The notes: generated by a model from the letters alone, not told the origin. DNA of 64,000 nt from Serratia proteamaculans_D (GCF_049959315.1 NZ_CP188201.1); one strand, 5' to 3'; positions 26,272 to 39,459 are shown, numbered from the stretch's first letter. Made by a program: numbers and translations.

Positions 26272-26324
26272 AATACTCGTCTCATCCTGAGACTCACCCC
26301 TTTGGGGCCGCCGCGAGCGGCGTT

Positions 26325-26348
26325 AAAGCCCGTTCCCGACGGGCTTTT
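26325..26348. terminator. Bidirectional terminator-like hairpin between 5S copies
   Basis: AAAGCCCGT and ACGGGCTTT form a 9-bp stem with a 5-nt loop, flanked by A and T tracts, in the 162-nt stretch between the 5S remnant and the distal 5S gene. Could work in both directions. Confidence 0.7.
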
Positions 26349-26391
26349 CGCATGTCCATGCTCGAGTTGAACACCGAATAACAGAAAAAGT

Positions 26392-26422
26392 AAAAAGCCC
26401 CATGCTTTCGCATGAGGCTTCG
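26392..26422 (-). terminator. Terminator after the distal 5S gene
   Basis: On the reverse strand AAGCCTCATGC-GAAA-GCATGGGGCTT forms an 11-bp stem with one G-U pair and a T tract, 12 nt past the 5S 3' end. This is the expected main terminator of the rRNA operon. Confidence 0.9.
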
Positions 26423-26433
26423 TACTTTGTTTG

Positions 26434-26553
26434 ATGCTTGGCAGTGTCCTACTCTCGCATGGGGAGACCCCACACTACCATCGGCGCTACGGCGTTTCAC
26501 TTCTGAGTTCGGCATGGGGTCAGGTGGGACCACCGCGCTATTGCCGCCAAGCA
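26434..26553 (-). rRNA. rrf: 5S rRNA, distal copy
   Basis: 120-nt gene nearly identical to the proximal 5S gene 136 nt away. Both arms of the terminal helix start TGCTTGGC, one base different from the TGCCTGGC of the proximal copy, with the compensating pairing kept as a G-U pair. It is placed after tRNA-Thr, as rrfF is in E. coli rrnD. Confidence 0.96.
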
Positions 26554-26602
26554 AATTCTTTTAATTCTTTTCGCCGAACTTCTAAACCCACTTTTAATAA
26601 AG

Positions 26603-26678
26603 TGGTGCTGATACCCAGAGTCGAACTGGGGACCTCACCCTTACCAAGGGTGCGCTCTACCAACTGAGCCATATCAGC
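26603..26678 (-). tRNA. thrV: tRNA-Thr (GGT anticodon)
   Basis: 76 nt including an encoded CCA. The 7-bp acceptor stem GCTGATA/TATCAGC, D-loop GGCTCAGTTGGTAGAGC, anticodon loop with GGT, and T-arm with GTTCGACTC are complete. It lies between two 5S genes, the same position as thrV in E. coli rrnD, and is processed from the rRNA transcript. Confidence 0.98.
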
Positions 26679-26689
26679 ACACTAATTTG

Positions 26690-26809
26690 ATGCCTGGCAG
26701 TGTCCTACTCTCGCATGGGGAGACCCCACACTACCATCGGCGCTACGGCGTTTCACTTCTGAGTTCGGCATGGGGTCAGGTGGGACCACCGCGCTATTGC
26801 CGCCAGGCA
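26690..26809 (-). rRNA. rrf: 5S rRNA, proximal copy
   Basis: 120-nt gene, E. coli-like throughout; the terminal helix TGCCTGGCGG/CTGCCAGGCA is intact. It lies 100 nt after the 23S 3' end. Confidence 0.97.
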
Positions 26810-26909
26810 AATTCTGTTTCATTCCAACCGCTACTCACGCAGCCATCAGAACCAATCTCGGAACATTCGCTGAAAATCTTCTCTCAAATCAAAACACTTT
26901 TGGTGTTGT

Positions 26910-29818
<2,909 letters not shown>

Positions 29819-29950
29819 TCACAACCCAAAAGTGTTTCCACTCTCGCGCTGCTACATTTGAGAGACTCTATGACAGGGTACTCCTTACTCCAGTACTTCT
29901 ACGGAGGAGTAAGTTTCAGCTGTCATGTTTCAATTTTCAGCTTGTTCCAG

Positions 29951-29964
29951 ATTGTTAAAGAGCA
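29951..29964 (-). promoter_or_regulatory. boxA antitermination element in the 16S-23S spacer
   Basis: The reverse strand reads TGCTCTTTAACAAT, the rrn boxA, in the spacer between tRNA-Glu and 23S. It binds NusB/NusE and supports transcription through the 23S gene. The 235-nt spacer around it holds nothing else recognisable beyond 23S processing-stem sequence. Confidence 0.85.
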
Positions 29965-30053
29965 ATATCTTAAACACGACTCGTTAGAGTCATCTTTAAG
30001 ATGTTTTCGGCGCAGCAAGCACCGGTGATAATGTCTTTCACTCATTATCGGAA

Positions 30054-30129
30054 TGGCGTCCCCAAGGGGATTCGAACCCCTGTTACAGCCGTGAAAGGGC
30101 AGTGTCCTAGGCCTCTAGACGATGGGGAC
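30054..30129 (-). tRNA. gltV: tRNA-Glu (TTC anticodon)
   Basis: 76 nt including CCA. Acceptor stem GTCCCCA/TGGGGAC, D-arm TCTAGAGGCCTAGGACA, anticodon loop CTTTCAC, T-arm AGGGGTTCGAATCCCCT. It is the single spacer tRNA, the type found in E. coli rrnB/C/E/G and not in rrnD, which carries Ile and Ala tRNAs. Confidence 0.98.
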
Positions 30130-30274
30130 ACGAAAATCCGATTAAACTGAACGTCTTAATCGGTTCGTATCAGCATGAGTCAGAGACTCATTACATCAAC
30201 AGGTAGCGCTTTTGCTCATTACTTTTCTATCAGACAATCTGTGTGAGCACTTCACGCGAATCAATATCATTAGG

Positions 30275-31817
<1,543 letters not shown>

Positions 31818-31997
31818 AAAGCTTGATTTGCTTCAACTCGTGAAGCGATGCTCGAAAATTAACTTTCGTAATAATCAGACCGTTGACGAATCAACTGACT
31901 GACTTATTGCTTGGTCACTCTTCAAGACTTGATATTTTTTCGAACCCGAAGGTTCTGGATATCGTCTTGTGGAGTGCCCACACAGATTGTCTGATAA

Positions 31998-32011
31998 ATT
32001 GTTAAAGAGCA
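31998..32011 (-). promoter_or_regulatory. boxA antitermination element in the rRNA leader
   Basis: TGCTCTTTAACAAT on the reverse strand, in the leader between promoter P2 and 16S. It is the same as the spacer boxA. The rest of the 16S leader contains the RNase III processing-stem arm. Confidence 0.85.
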
Positions 32012-32050
32012 GTGAGTTAGCCGCCGTAGCTTGCTATCTCGAGGTGGCGT

Positions 32051-32078
32051 ATATTACGCTTTCCTCTTTCAGAGTCAA
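32051..32078 (-). promoter_or_regulatory. rRNA operon promoter P2
   Basis: Reverse strand TTGACT (32073-32078), a 16-nt spacer and TAATAT (32051-32056), followed by a GC-rich discriminator (ACGCCACC). The position, about 230 nt upstream of 16S, and sequence fit rrn P2. Confidence 0.85.
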
Positions 32079-32158
32079 CCCCTAAATTTCAGGATTTTTT
32101 CTCTTTCTTCCCGGCCGCTATGTGAAGTGAATCACTTGCGCCGTGTCGATGGAGGCGC

Positions 32159-32186
32159 ATTATAGGGAACCGAGTTTTTTGCACAA
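32159..32186 (-). promoter_or_regulatory. rRNA operon promoter P1
   Basis: Reverse strand TTGTGC (32181-32186), a 16-nt spacer and TATAAT (32159-32164), then a GCGCCTCC discriminator typical of stringently controlled rrn P1. An A/T-rich UP-like segment (AAAAAGGGG region) lies just upstream. The 536-nt stretch between 16S and yrdA holds these promoters, the leader and presumably Fis sites. Confidence 0.85.
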
Positions 32187-32353
32187 CCCCTTTTTTGATC
32201 TTTTCTTACTGTTTGCACACTTTTCGGCCCTTTCGGGTGGTTCTTGCGCGATCAGGGCCGTTTTCCGCAGGATCCGTCGCTTCAGTTGGTTGTAATTCCA
32301 CCGCCAACGTCTAGTATTGCCGGTAAATATGATCCCGATGCGAGGCTATTACC

Positions 32354-32896
32354 ATGTCTGATCCAGTACGTTCTTATCTTCATTACTCTCCCAAACTGGG
32401 CTTGCGCGTTATGATCGACCCTTCCAGTGTGGTGATCGGTAACGTTGAGCTGGCCGATGACGTCAGTATCTGGCCGTTGGTTGCCATCCGCGGTGATGTG
32501 AACGCGGTAAAGATCGGTGCACGCAGCAATATTCAGGATGGCAGCGTGTTGCACGTGACCCATAAGTCTGAACATAACCCTGAGGGTTACCCATTATTGA
32601 TCGGTGAAGACGTTACCGTTGGGCACAAGGCGATGTTGCATGGCTGCGCCATCGGCAATCGGGTGCTGGTAGGTATGGGATCGATCCTGTTGGATGGTGC
32701 AGTAATAGAAGATGATGTGATGATTGGTGCCGGCAGCCTGGTTGCACCGGGTAAACGCCTGGAGAGCGGCTATCTCTATATGGGCAGCCCGGCACGCCAG
32801 GTTCGCCCATTGACCACTGCAGAGCGGGAAGGGTTACTTTACTCTTCTACTAACTATGTACGTTGGAAAGACGAATACTTGTCAGAAGATATCTGA
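32354..32896 (+). CDS. yrdA: Gamma-carbonic anhydrase family hexapeptide-repeat protein
   Basis: 180-residue left-handed beta-helix protein, 184 in E. coli YrdA. Hexapeptide repeats (VVIGNV, VSIWPL, VKIGAR and similar) run from residue 28 to 150. His residues for the zinc site are in LHVTHKSEH and VGHKAMLHGCAIG. Related to gamma-carbonic anhydrases and ferripyochelin-binding proteins; activity of YrdA is not settled. It is divergent from the 16S gene and convergent with aroE. Its position upstream of 16S is the same as in E. coli rrnD. Confidence 0.93.
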   Translation: MSDPVRSYLHYSPKLGLRVMIDPSSVVIGNVELADDVSIWPLVAIRGDVNAVKIGARSNIQDGSVLHVTHKSEHNPEGYPLLIGEDVTVGHKAMLHGCAIGNRVLVGMGSILLDGAVIEDDVMIGAGSLVAPGKRLESGYLYMGSPARQVRPLTTAEREGLLYSSTNYVRWKDEYLSEDI

Positions 32897-32901
32897 CTGG
32901 C

Positions 32902-32927
32902 GCCCGTTCCCGCTCAGGGGAACGGGC
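32902..32927. terminator. Bidirectional hairpin between yrdA and aroE
   Basis: GCCCGTTCCC and GGGAACGGGC form a perfect 10-bp stem with a 6-nt loop between the convergent genes. It lacks T tracts but the pairing is strong. Confidence 0.6.
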
Positions 32928-32933
32928 CCCGAG

Positions 32934-33752
32934 TTACACTGCCAGTTCGTGACGCAGCTGGCGCAATACCGGTTCGATCTCCGGCATCACACCATGCCAC
33001 AGCAGGAACGCATGCGCGGCCTGCCCCACCAGCATCCCTAAACCGTCGGCATATTCTGTGGCGCCCTGTTGCTGTGCCCAGGCCAAAAACGGGGTTAATC
33101 CCTGCTGATAAAACATGTCATAACAACGCGTATGACCATTGACCATACCAACCGGTAGCGCCGGGATGTCACCGCTGATACCGGATGCCGTAGCGTTAAT
33201 CACTAAATCAAACCGCTGTTGATCAAGTTGATCCAGGGGCAACGCAGATATTTCACCCAGATGCTGGAATACCTGCGCCAATGTCTGCGCACGGCTAAAA
33301 GTACGGTTGGTGATCACCACTTCACAACCAAAAGACAGTAACGGCAAGATCGCGCCGCGTGCCGCGCCACCCGCCCCCACCAGCAGAATACGATCCTTGG
33401 GTTGGATCAACTTCTGACGTTCAAGATCGGTCAGCAGACCGATCCCATCGGTGTTGTCACCCAGTAGCCCACCGTCTGGCAGTATCTTCAAGGTATTTAC
33501 CGCACCGGCCAGCGAGGCTCGTTGGCTCAGTTCAGTCGCCGCTTCATAAGCATTTTCTTTAAAAGGGACGGTGACGTTCGCTCCCTTGCCACCCGCCTGA
33601 ATGAACGTCTGCAGAGTGGTTTCGAAACCATCCAGTGGCGCCAGCACAGTTCCATAGGGATGTTCTATACCTGTTTGCGCGGCAAATAACGCATGAATAC
33701 GCGGTGACTTGCTGTGGCCGATAGGGTTACCGAATACTGCAAACTTCTCCAT
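32934..33752 (-). CDS. aroE: Shikimate dehydrogenase
   Basis: 272-residue NADP-dependent enzyme that reduces 3-dehydroshikimate to shikimate in aromatic amino acid synthesis (272 in E. coli). Substrate-binding motif NVTVPFKENA holds the catalytic Lys (near residue 65), and the nucleotide fold begins GAGGAARGAI near 126 followed by NRTFSRAQ. It lies 11 nt downstream of tsaC at the end of the dprA-smg-yrdD-tsaC-aroE series. Confidence 0.97.
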   Translation of the reverse strand: MEKFAVFGNPIGHSKSPRIHALFAAQTGIEHPYGTVLAPLDGFETTLQTFIQAGGKGANVTVPFKENAYEAATELSQRASLAGAVNTLKILPDGGLLGDNTDGIGLLTDLERQKLIQPKDRILLVGAGGAARGAILPLLSFGCEVVITNRTFSRAQTLAQVFQHLGEISALPLDQLDQQRFDLVINATASGISGDIPALPVGMVNGHTRCYDMFYQQGLTPFLAWAQQQGATEYADGLGMLVGQAAHAFLLWHGVMPEIEPVLRQLRHELAV

Positions 33753-33763
33753 GCACGTTACCT

Positions 33764-34333
33764 CTAGCCTTGACGGATCTGCTTACCGGTCAGGACATCT
33801 CTGATTTCGGAAGGATTAAGACGGCCACCGACGCTGCCGGCCAACACCGGGAAAGCGGCACCAAACTGCTGCTGCACTTCATCGGCACTACGGCAAGGTT
33901 CCTGCCCGCTGAGGTTGGCGCTGGTCGATACCAGCGGTTTGCCAAACTGCTGACAAAGTTGCTGTACCAACGGATGATCGCTAACGCGTACCGCCAACGA
34001 ATTGAAACGGCCGGTTAACAAACGCGGCGTTTCCGACCGGGCAGGGATCACCCAGGTCACCGGGCCCGGCCAACTGGCAAACATCGTGGCGCGTTGCTGT
34101 TCGTTCAACGCGGTGTCATCTATATAAGGTGTTAACTGTGCGTAATCGGCCGCAATCAGGATCAATCCTTTTTCCCAGGGGCGCTGTTTCAGTGCCAATA
34201 AGGCATTAACCGCCTGCTCGCTGTCGGGATCGCAACCCAGGCCAAACACCGCCTCGGTCGGATAGGCAATGACCTGTTGATTATGCAGGGCGTCAATAAT
34301 TGGCGTAAAGATGGCTGTGGATTCTGAGCTCAT
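33764..34333 (-). CDS. tsaC: Threonylcarbamoyl-AMP synthase
   Basis: 189-residue YrdC-family enzyme (190 in E. coli) that makes threonylcarbamoyl-AMP from Thr, bicarbonate and ATP for the t6A37 tRNA modification. YPTEAVFGLGCDPDS near residue 20, LKQRPWEKGLI near 48, PGPVTWVIPA and LVSTSANLSGQEPC are family signatures. In the operon with yrdD (7 nt upstream) and aroE. Confidence 0.97.
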   Translation of the reverse strand: MSSESTAIFTPIIDALHNQQVIAYPTEAVFGLGCDPDSEQAVNALLALKQRPWEKGLILIAADYAQLTPYIDDTALNEQQRATMFASWPGPVTWVIPARSETPRLLTGRFNSLAVRVSDHPLVQQLCQQFGKPLVSTSANLSGQEPCRSADEVQQQFGAAFPVLAGSVGGRLNPSEIRDVLTGKQIRQG

Positions 34334-34340
34334 GATGTCA

Positions 34341-34886
34341 TTATTCTGTGATTACTACGGGTTTCCCGCAAAGTTTACTGGCACAGCAAAGGGTTGGACC
34401 TTTCGCTGTGCGCTTTTCCATCAGCAACGGATAGTGGCAATACTCACACTCCCCGGCAACGGGTTTAAAATTGAGAACAAACTGGCAATCAGGATAGCGA
34501 TCGCAGGAGTGGAACACCTTGCCATAGCGCGATTTCCGCTGCAGCAGTTTGCCCTGCTCGCACTGCGGACAGCTGATGCTGGTTTCGTCCGGTTTATCGA
34601 TAACTTCGGTGTGATCGCACTCCGGATAGTTACTGCAAGCGATAAACATGCCGTAACGCCCCTGGCGCAAGGCCAGCGTCGCCTGGCATTTCGGACATTC
34701 CTGCCCATCCAGCATCTTTACAATATGGCCATCGGCCTGCGCTTTCAGCGGCCGGATATGTTGGCATTCAGGGTAACGTGTACAGCCGAGGAAGGGGCCG
34801 TGGCGACCACTGCGGATCACCAACTCGGCCCCGCATTCCGGACAGGGTTCATTTTGCCTGGCGGCAAAAATCGCGGCTTTTGTCAT
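34341..34886 (-). CDS. yrdD: Topoisomerase-type zinc-ribbon protein
   Basis: 181-residue protein (180 in E. coli) made of four zinc-ribbon-like units: CPECGAEL and CTRYPEC, CPKCQATL and CSNYPEC, CPQCEQGK and CDRYPDC, and a final degenerate CEYCHYPL. The units resemble the C-terminal zinc ribbons of DNA topoisomerase I, so nucleic acid binding is likely, but no role is established to my knowledge. Lies 25 nt downstream of smg in the dprA-aroE series. Confidence 0.93.
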   Translation of the reverse strand: MTKAAIFAARQNEPCPECGAELVIRSGRHGPFLGCTRYPECQHIRPLKAQADGHIVKMLDGQECPKCQATLALRQGRYGMFIACSNYPECDHTEVIDKPDETSISCPQCEQGKLLQRKSRYGKVFHSCDRYPDCQFVLNFKPVAGECEYCHYPLLMEKRTAKGPTLCCASKLCGKPVVITE

Positions 34887-34911
34887 AACTTCTTCTATGC
34901 ATGTTATCGGC

Positions 34912-35385
34912 TCAGTGCAGATAACCTTCGTTTACTTCAAACAACAGTTCTTCCATTTGCTGATAGGCACTTTCATATCCGGGGATATTAAACAGCACCA
35001 TCAGCACCACCCATTTCAGATCTTCGAGATCGAATTCCGTGTTATCCAAAGCCATAACACGATCGATAACCATTTCACGGGTTTCGAGGTTCAATACCTG
35101 AATCTGCTCCAGGAACAGGAGGAAACCACGGCAACTGGCATCCAAACGCACGCCTTCTTCTTCGGTGTAAATCCGCATTGCCAGCGGATCGGCATCCATA
35201 AAATACGGCGCATTTTCGCCTTCCTGCAGGTCAGCGAGCTTTTCAAGCCAATTCAACGCGTTGTAGATATCATCCCGATGAAACCCCGCCTGAGCGAGAT
35301 CATCAGTCAGTTGATCCTGATCGACGCGCATCTCTGGTTCATTGTGGATATAAGTTTCAAACAAGTACATCAGTACGTCGAACAT
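34912..35385 (-). CDS. smg: Smg, DUF494 family protein
   Basis: 157-residue acidic protein, the same length as E. coli Smg and highly similar. It is predicted soluble and mostly helical, with no catalytic motif visible. Function unknown; the gene is conserved next to dprA. It overlaps the end of dprA by 29 nt, which implies coupling. Confidence 0.93.
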   Translation of the reverse strand: MFDVLMYLFETYIHNEPEMRVDQDQLTDDLAQAGFHRDDIYNALNWLEKLADLQEGENAPYFMDADPLAMRIYTEEEGVRLDASCRGFLLFLEQIQVLNLETREMVIDRVMALDNTEFDLEDLKWVVLMVLFNIPGYESAYQQMEELLFEVNEGYLH

Positions 35386-36478
35386 GGCCTGCCCTCCTTA
35401 TTCGGACATAGCCGCCGGGTACAGCTGCGATCCACCCTGCTAACTCCAGATCGAGTAATTTGATTACCACCTCTGGCACAGGTTGGCCGGCACGTTCAGC
35501 GACGACGTCAACAGGTGTCACCTCATCTCCTACGTTAGCCAACACATCGGCAAATGGCAATTCAACTTCGGCCTCTGACGCACAAATAGTTGTATTTTCG
35601 TTCAGTGACAGCCAATGCAGTCCGCTTCCCAGTTGTTCAGCGATCTCTTTCGGGTCGGTAACCAGATAAGCTCCCTGTTGGATCAACCAATGCGTGCCTT
35701 CACTCATCGGATTGCCCAGCGCCCCAGGTAAGGCAAAAACCTCACGTCCCTGCTCCAGCGCATAACGTGCGGTAATCAGCGTTCCACTGCGTAAAGAGGC
35801 TTCAATCACCACCACGCCCAGACTCAATCCACTAATGATACGGTTACGACGAGGAAAATGATCTGGCATCGGCAGATCGGTGACCAGATATTCAGAGATC
35901 AACGCCCCGCCGTGCTCGACAATACTTTCTGCCAGGCGGCGATGCCGGCGCGGATAGATGTTGTCCAAGCCGCTGCCCAATACCGCTACCGTTCCTCCTT
36001 CCGCCGCCAGTGCCGCGCGGTGGCAAATACTATCAATGCCAAGGGCCAGCCCGCTGGTGATGGTAAACCCGCAGTGCACCAACCCGGTGGCAAAGTAATT
36101 GGCCCAGTGTTCACCGTAATGACTAAACTGACGGCTCCCTACCATGGCGATTTGCGGCTGCTGCGCTGCATCCGGGTTTCCCTTTACCAGCAGCAACAAC
36201 GGAGCATCGTCGATAGGGAGCAATCGCTCTGGGTAGCCAACCTCACCGTAGACCCACATCAAGTTGCCGGGCTGTTCCAGCCAGGTGAGAGTGGCCGCCA
36301 GATAGCGCGGATCCACCTGACGAAACTGGGCTCGCTGCCGGTCATTCAACCCCAATTCCCGTAACAGCGGATAAGGCTCTCCTCCAGTCTCCACCATCTG
36401 CCGTATCATCTGGCTGGCCTGCGCCGCCCCCAGCCCGGTGACACCGCGCATCCGTAAGCCGATTTCCTGTGCCTGCAT
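35357..36478 (-). CDS. dprA: DNA processing protein DprA/Smf
   Basis: 373-residue protein (374 in E. coli Smf). N-terminal SAM-like helices precede the Rossmann-type DprA domain (GSRQFSHYG near residue 115, GLALGIDSICHRAAL near 150, FPRRNRIISGLS near 215, GREVFALPG), then a C-terminal winged-helix segment near 310-373. In transformable bacteria DprA loads RecA on incoming DNA; the role in enteric bacteria is less clear. The frame opens 15 codons earlier, but the ATG at 36478 gives the family length, with GAGGGAACAG upstream. Divergent from def. Confidence 0.95.
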   Translation of the reverse strand: MQAQEIGLRMRGVTGLGAAQASQMIRQMVETGGEPYPLLRELGLNDRQRAQFRQVDPRYLAATLTWLEQPGNLMWVYGEVGYPERLLPIDDAPLLLLVKGNPDAAQQPQIAMVGSRQFSHYGEHWANYFATGLVHCGFTITSGLALGIDSICHRAALAAEGGTVAVLGSGLDNIYPRRHRRLAESIVEHGGALISEYLVTDLPMPDHFPRRNRIISGLSLGVVVIEASLRSGTLITARYALEQGREVFALPGALGNPMSEGTHWLIQQGAYLVTDPKEIAEQLGSGLHWLSLNENTTICASEAEVELPFADVLANVGDEVTPVDVVAERAGQPVPEVVIKLLDLELAGWIAAVPGGYVRIRRAGHVRRTDVLV

Positions 36479-36611
36479 CGCCTGTTCCCTCGCAGAAAAT
36501 GGTGGTATTACCAATTCGAGCAATTGGTGCGCAATGCTGTCAATCAGGCTGGGAAATGTCTAGAATAGAAGCTAAACCTCGTTTATCACTCGGATACAGA
36601 TCTCAAGATAT

Positions 36612-37121
36612 ATGTCAGTATTGCAGGTATTACATTACCCAGACGACCGGCTGCGCAAAGTCGCGGCCCCGGTAAAAGAAGTCAATGCGAATATCCAGCG
36701 CATCGTGGATGATATGTTTGAAACCATGTACGCAGAGGAAGGCATTGGCCTGGCTGCGACACAGGTGGATATCCATCAGCGCATTATCGTCATTGACGTT
36801 TCTGAGAACCGCGATCAGCGCCTGGTGCTGATCAACCCGGAACTGCTGGCAAAAAGCGGTGAAACCGGGATTGAGGAGGGCTGCCTTTCCATTCCTGAAC
36901 AACGTGCTTTAGTCCCGCGCGCTGCTGCTGTGAAAATCAGAGCGCTGGACCGCGACGGCAAACCTTTTGAGCTGGAAGCCGACGACCTGTTGGCCATCTG
37001 TATCCAGCACGAGATGGACCACCTGGTAGGCAAGCTGTTCGTCGATTACCTGTCGCCACTCAAGCGCCAGCGTATCCGTCAGAAACTGGAAAAAATGGCC
37101 AAGCTTAACGCCCGCGCCTAA
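36612..37121 (+). CDS. def: Peptide deformylase
   Basis: 169-residue Fe2+ enzyme (169 in E. coli) that removes the formyl group from nascent peptides. The three motifs are intact: GIGLAATQ (residues 44-51), EGCLSIP with ligand Cys91, and QHEMDH with His133, Glu134, His137. Followed 17 nt later by fmt, its functional partner. Confidence 0.98.
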   Translation: MSVLQVLHYPDDRLRKVAAPVKEVNANIQRIVDDMFETMYAEEGIGLAATQVDIHQRIIVIDVSENRDQRLVLINPELLAKSGETGIEEGCLSIPEQRALVPRAAAVKIRALDRDGKPFELEADDLLAICIQHEMDHLVGKLFVDYLSPLKRQRIRQKLEKMAKLNARA

Positions 37122-37138
37122 CCGATCAGGAAATCAAA

Positions 37139-38083
37139 GTGTCTGACTCTTTACGGATTATTTTTGCCGGAACTCCAGACTTCGCAGCGCGTCACCTTGA
37201 CGCGCTGTTGTCATCTGGGCACCAGATTGTCGGGGTTTTCACTCAACCCGACCGCCCTGCGGGACGCGGCAATAAGCTGACGCCCAGCCCAGTCAAGGTT
37301 CTGGCCGAGCAGCACCATTTACCGGTGTTTCAGCCCAAATCACTGCGCCCGGAAGAGAACCAGCACCTGGTTGCCGATCTCAACGCCGATGTCATGGTGG
37401 TCGTGGCTTATGGCCTGATCCTGCCCAAAGCGGTGTTGGATATGCCGCGACTCGGTTGTATCAACGTCCATGGTTCATTGCTGCCTCGCTGGCGTGGTGC
37501 CGCCCCGATCCAACGTTCACTGTGGGCTGGCGATCATGAAACCGGCGTTACCATCATGCAGATGGACGTGGGTTTGGACACCGGCGATATGATGCACAAG
37601 ATTGCCTGCCCGATCGAAGCCGATGACACCAGCGCCAGCCTGTACGATAAACTGGCTCAGCTCGGCCCACAGGGCATGCTGACCACGTTGCAGCAGATGG
37701 CTGCAGGTACGGCGAAACGTGAAGTACAGGATGAATCGCTGGTCACCTATGCCGAAAAATTGAGCAAAGAAGAAGCCCGTCTGGACTGGAATTTGTCCGC
37801 TGCGCAACTTGAGCGCTGCGTTCGTGCCTTCAACCCGTGGCCCGTCAGTTATTTCACCATTGACGACCAACCGGTGAAAGTGTGGCAGGCAACGGTGTTG
37901 GCGCAGAATGCGGATGCAGAACCTGGCACCATCATCCATGCCGACAAGCACGGCATTCAGGTGGCGACTGCCGAAGGTATTCTTAATCTGACTCAACTAC
38001 AGCCGGCAGGCAAAAAACCCATGTCAGCTCAGGATTTGCTGAACTCACGTCGTGAATGGTTTACTCCGGGCAACCGGTTATAA
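37139..38083 (+). CDS. fmt: Methionyl-tRNA formyltransferase
   Basis: 314-residue enzyme (315 in E. coli) that formylates initiator Met-tRNA with 10-formyltetrahydrofolate. It starts with GTG, preceded by AGGAAAT. The HGSLLPRWRGAAPIQ motif near residues 110-125 contains catalytic His and the conserved SLLP loop, and the C-terminal tRNA-binding domain follows from about 205. Placed between def and rsmB as in E. coli. Confidence 0.98.
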   Translation: MSDSLRIIFAGTPDFAARHLDALLSSGHQIVGVFTQPDRPAGRGNKLTPSPVKVLAEQHHLPVFQPKSLRPEENQHLVADLNADVMVVVAYGLILPKAVLDMPRLGCINVHGSLLPRWRGAAPIQRSLWAGDHETGVTIMQMDVGLDTGDMMHKIACPIEADDTSASLYDKLAQLGPQGMLTTLQQMAAGTAKREVQDESLVTYAEKLSKEEARLDWNLSAAQLERCVRAFNPWPVSYFTIDDQPVKVWQATVLAQNADAEPGTIIHADKHGIQVATAEGILNLTQLQPAGKKPMSAQDLLNSRREWFTPGNRL

Positions 38084-38155
38084 ACCACCCCACTGCCCGG
38101 CCAATAATCGCCGGGCTGTTTCTTTCTTAATGCCGATCGTTATCAGCTTTAGCCT

Positions 38156-39445
38156 ATGAAAAACAATTACAATCTCCGCAGCATCGCAGCCATTGCCATC
38201 GGTCAGGTGTTGGATCAGGGCCAGTCACTCAGTACTGTCCTGCCGTCACTGCAAAAAACCATTTCTGACAAGGATCGTGCTCTGTTGCAGGAACTGTGCT
38301 TTGGCACCCTGCGCGTCCTGCCGCAGCTGGAATGGTGTATTCAACAATTAATGGCCAAGCCAATGACCGGCAAGCAGCGCACGCTGCACTATTTGTTGAT
38401 GGTCGGCTTATACCAACTGCTGTATACCCGTATCCCCGCTCATGCGGTGCTGGCGGAAACCGTAGAAGGCGCAGTAGCGCTGAAACGCCCGCAGCTTAAG
38501 GGGCTGATCAACGGAGTATTGCGCCAGTTCCAACGCCAGCAGGAAGAATTACTGCAACGCGCGGCCAATAATGACAGCCGCTATCTGCACCCGAGCTGGC
38601 TGTTGAAACGTATCCAGCAGGCCTATCCCGCACAGTGGGAACAGATCATCGATGCCAATAATCAGAAGCCGCCAATGTGGCTGCGCGTCAACCGTTTGCA
38701 TCATACTCGCGAAGACTACTTGCAGTTGATGGAGCAGGCTGGCATTGCCGCTGAACCGCATGCCGAATATCGCGATGCCGTGCGTCTGCTGGCCCCATGC
38801 GCCGTTACCGATCTGCCAGGCTTTGCCGACGGCTGGGTCACGGTGCAGGATGCCTCCGCGCAGGGTTGTGTCGATCTGCTGGATCCGCAAGACGGGGAAC
38901 AGATCCTCGATTTGTGCGCAGCTCCCGGTGGCAAAACCACCCATATTTTAGAGGCGGCTCCCAAAGCCCATGTGATGGCCGTCGATGTCGACGAACAGCG
39001 CCTGAGCCGGGTCAAAGAAAACCTGCAACGTCTGCGTTTGCACGCCGAAGTGAAGCAAGGCGATGGCCGCACTCCGCAACAATGGTGCGGTGACAAGCAG
39101 TTCGATCGCATTTTGCTGGATGCGCCTTGTTCTGCCACCGGCGTGATCCGCCGTCACCCTGATATTAAATGGTTGCGACGCGACAGTGATATCGCTGAAC
39201 TGGCCGCACTGCAGGCCGAGATTATCCAGGCCATCTGGCCACATCTCAAAAGTGGAGGTGTGATGGTGTATGCCACCTGCTCCATCTTGCCGGCAGAAAA
39301 CGCTGAACAGGTTAGCGCCTTCCTCCAGCGTCATGCCGATGCCCGTCTGGTTGAAACCGGCAACGAACAACAGCCTGGCCGACAGAATCTTCCGCATCCA
39401 GAGGATGGGGATGGCTTCTTTTACGCTAAGCTGATTAAAATGTAG
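38156..39445 (+). CDS. rsmB: 16S rRNA m5C967 methyltransferase
   Basis: 429-residue AdoMet-dependent methyltransferase (429 in E. coli). The N-terminal NusB-like domain (residues 1-140) is followed by the catalytic domain with LDLCAAPGGKTTHIL (AdoMet), DAPCSATGVIRRHPD and YATCSI, the two Cys motifs of the family. It modifies C967 in helix 31 of 16S rRNA. Confidence 0.97.
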   Translation: MKNNYNLRSIAAIAIGQVLDQGQSLSTVLPSLQKTISDKDRALLQELCFGTLRVLPQLEWCIQQLMAKPMTGKQRTLHYLLMVGLYQLLYTRIPAHAVLAETVEGAVALKRPQLKGLINGVLRQFQRQQEELLQRAANNDSRYLHPSWLLKRIQQAYPAQWEQIIDANNQKPPMWLRVNRLHHTREDYLQLMEQAGIAAEPHAEYRDAVRLLAPCAVTDLPGFADGWVTVQDASAQGCVDLLDPQDGEQILDLCAAPGGKTTHILEAAPKAHVMAVDVDEQRLSRVKENLQRLRLHAEVKQGDGRTPQQWCGDKQFDRILLDAPCSATGVIRRHPDIKWLRRDSDIAELAALQAEIIQAIWPHLKSGGVMVYATCSILPAENAEQVSAFLQRHADARLVETGNEQQPGRQNLPHPEDGDGFFYAKLIKM

Positions 39446-39459
39446 CTGTTCAGTACTCT

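Noticed and set aside
34911..35463. 188-codon frame on the forward strand opposite smg
   Set aside because: Shadow of smg and the end of dprA; the reverse-strand proteins match known families.
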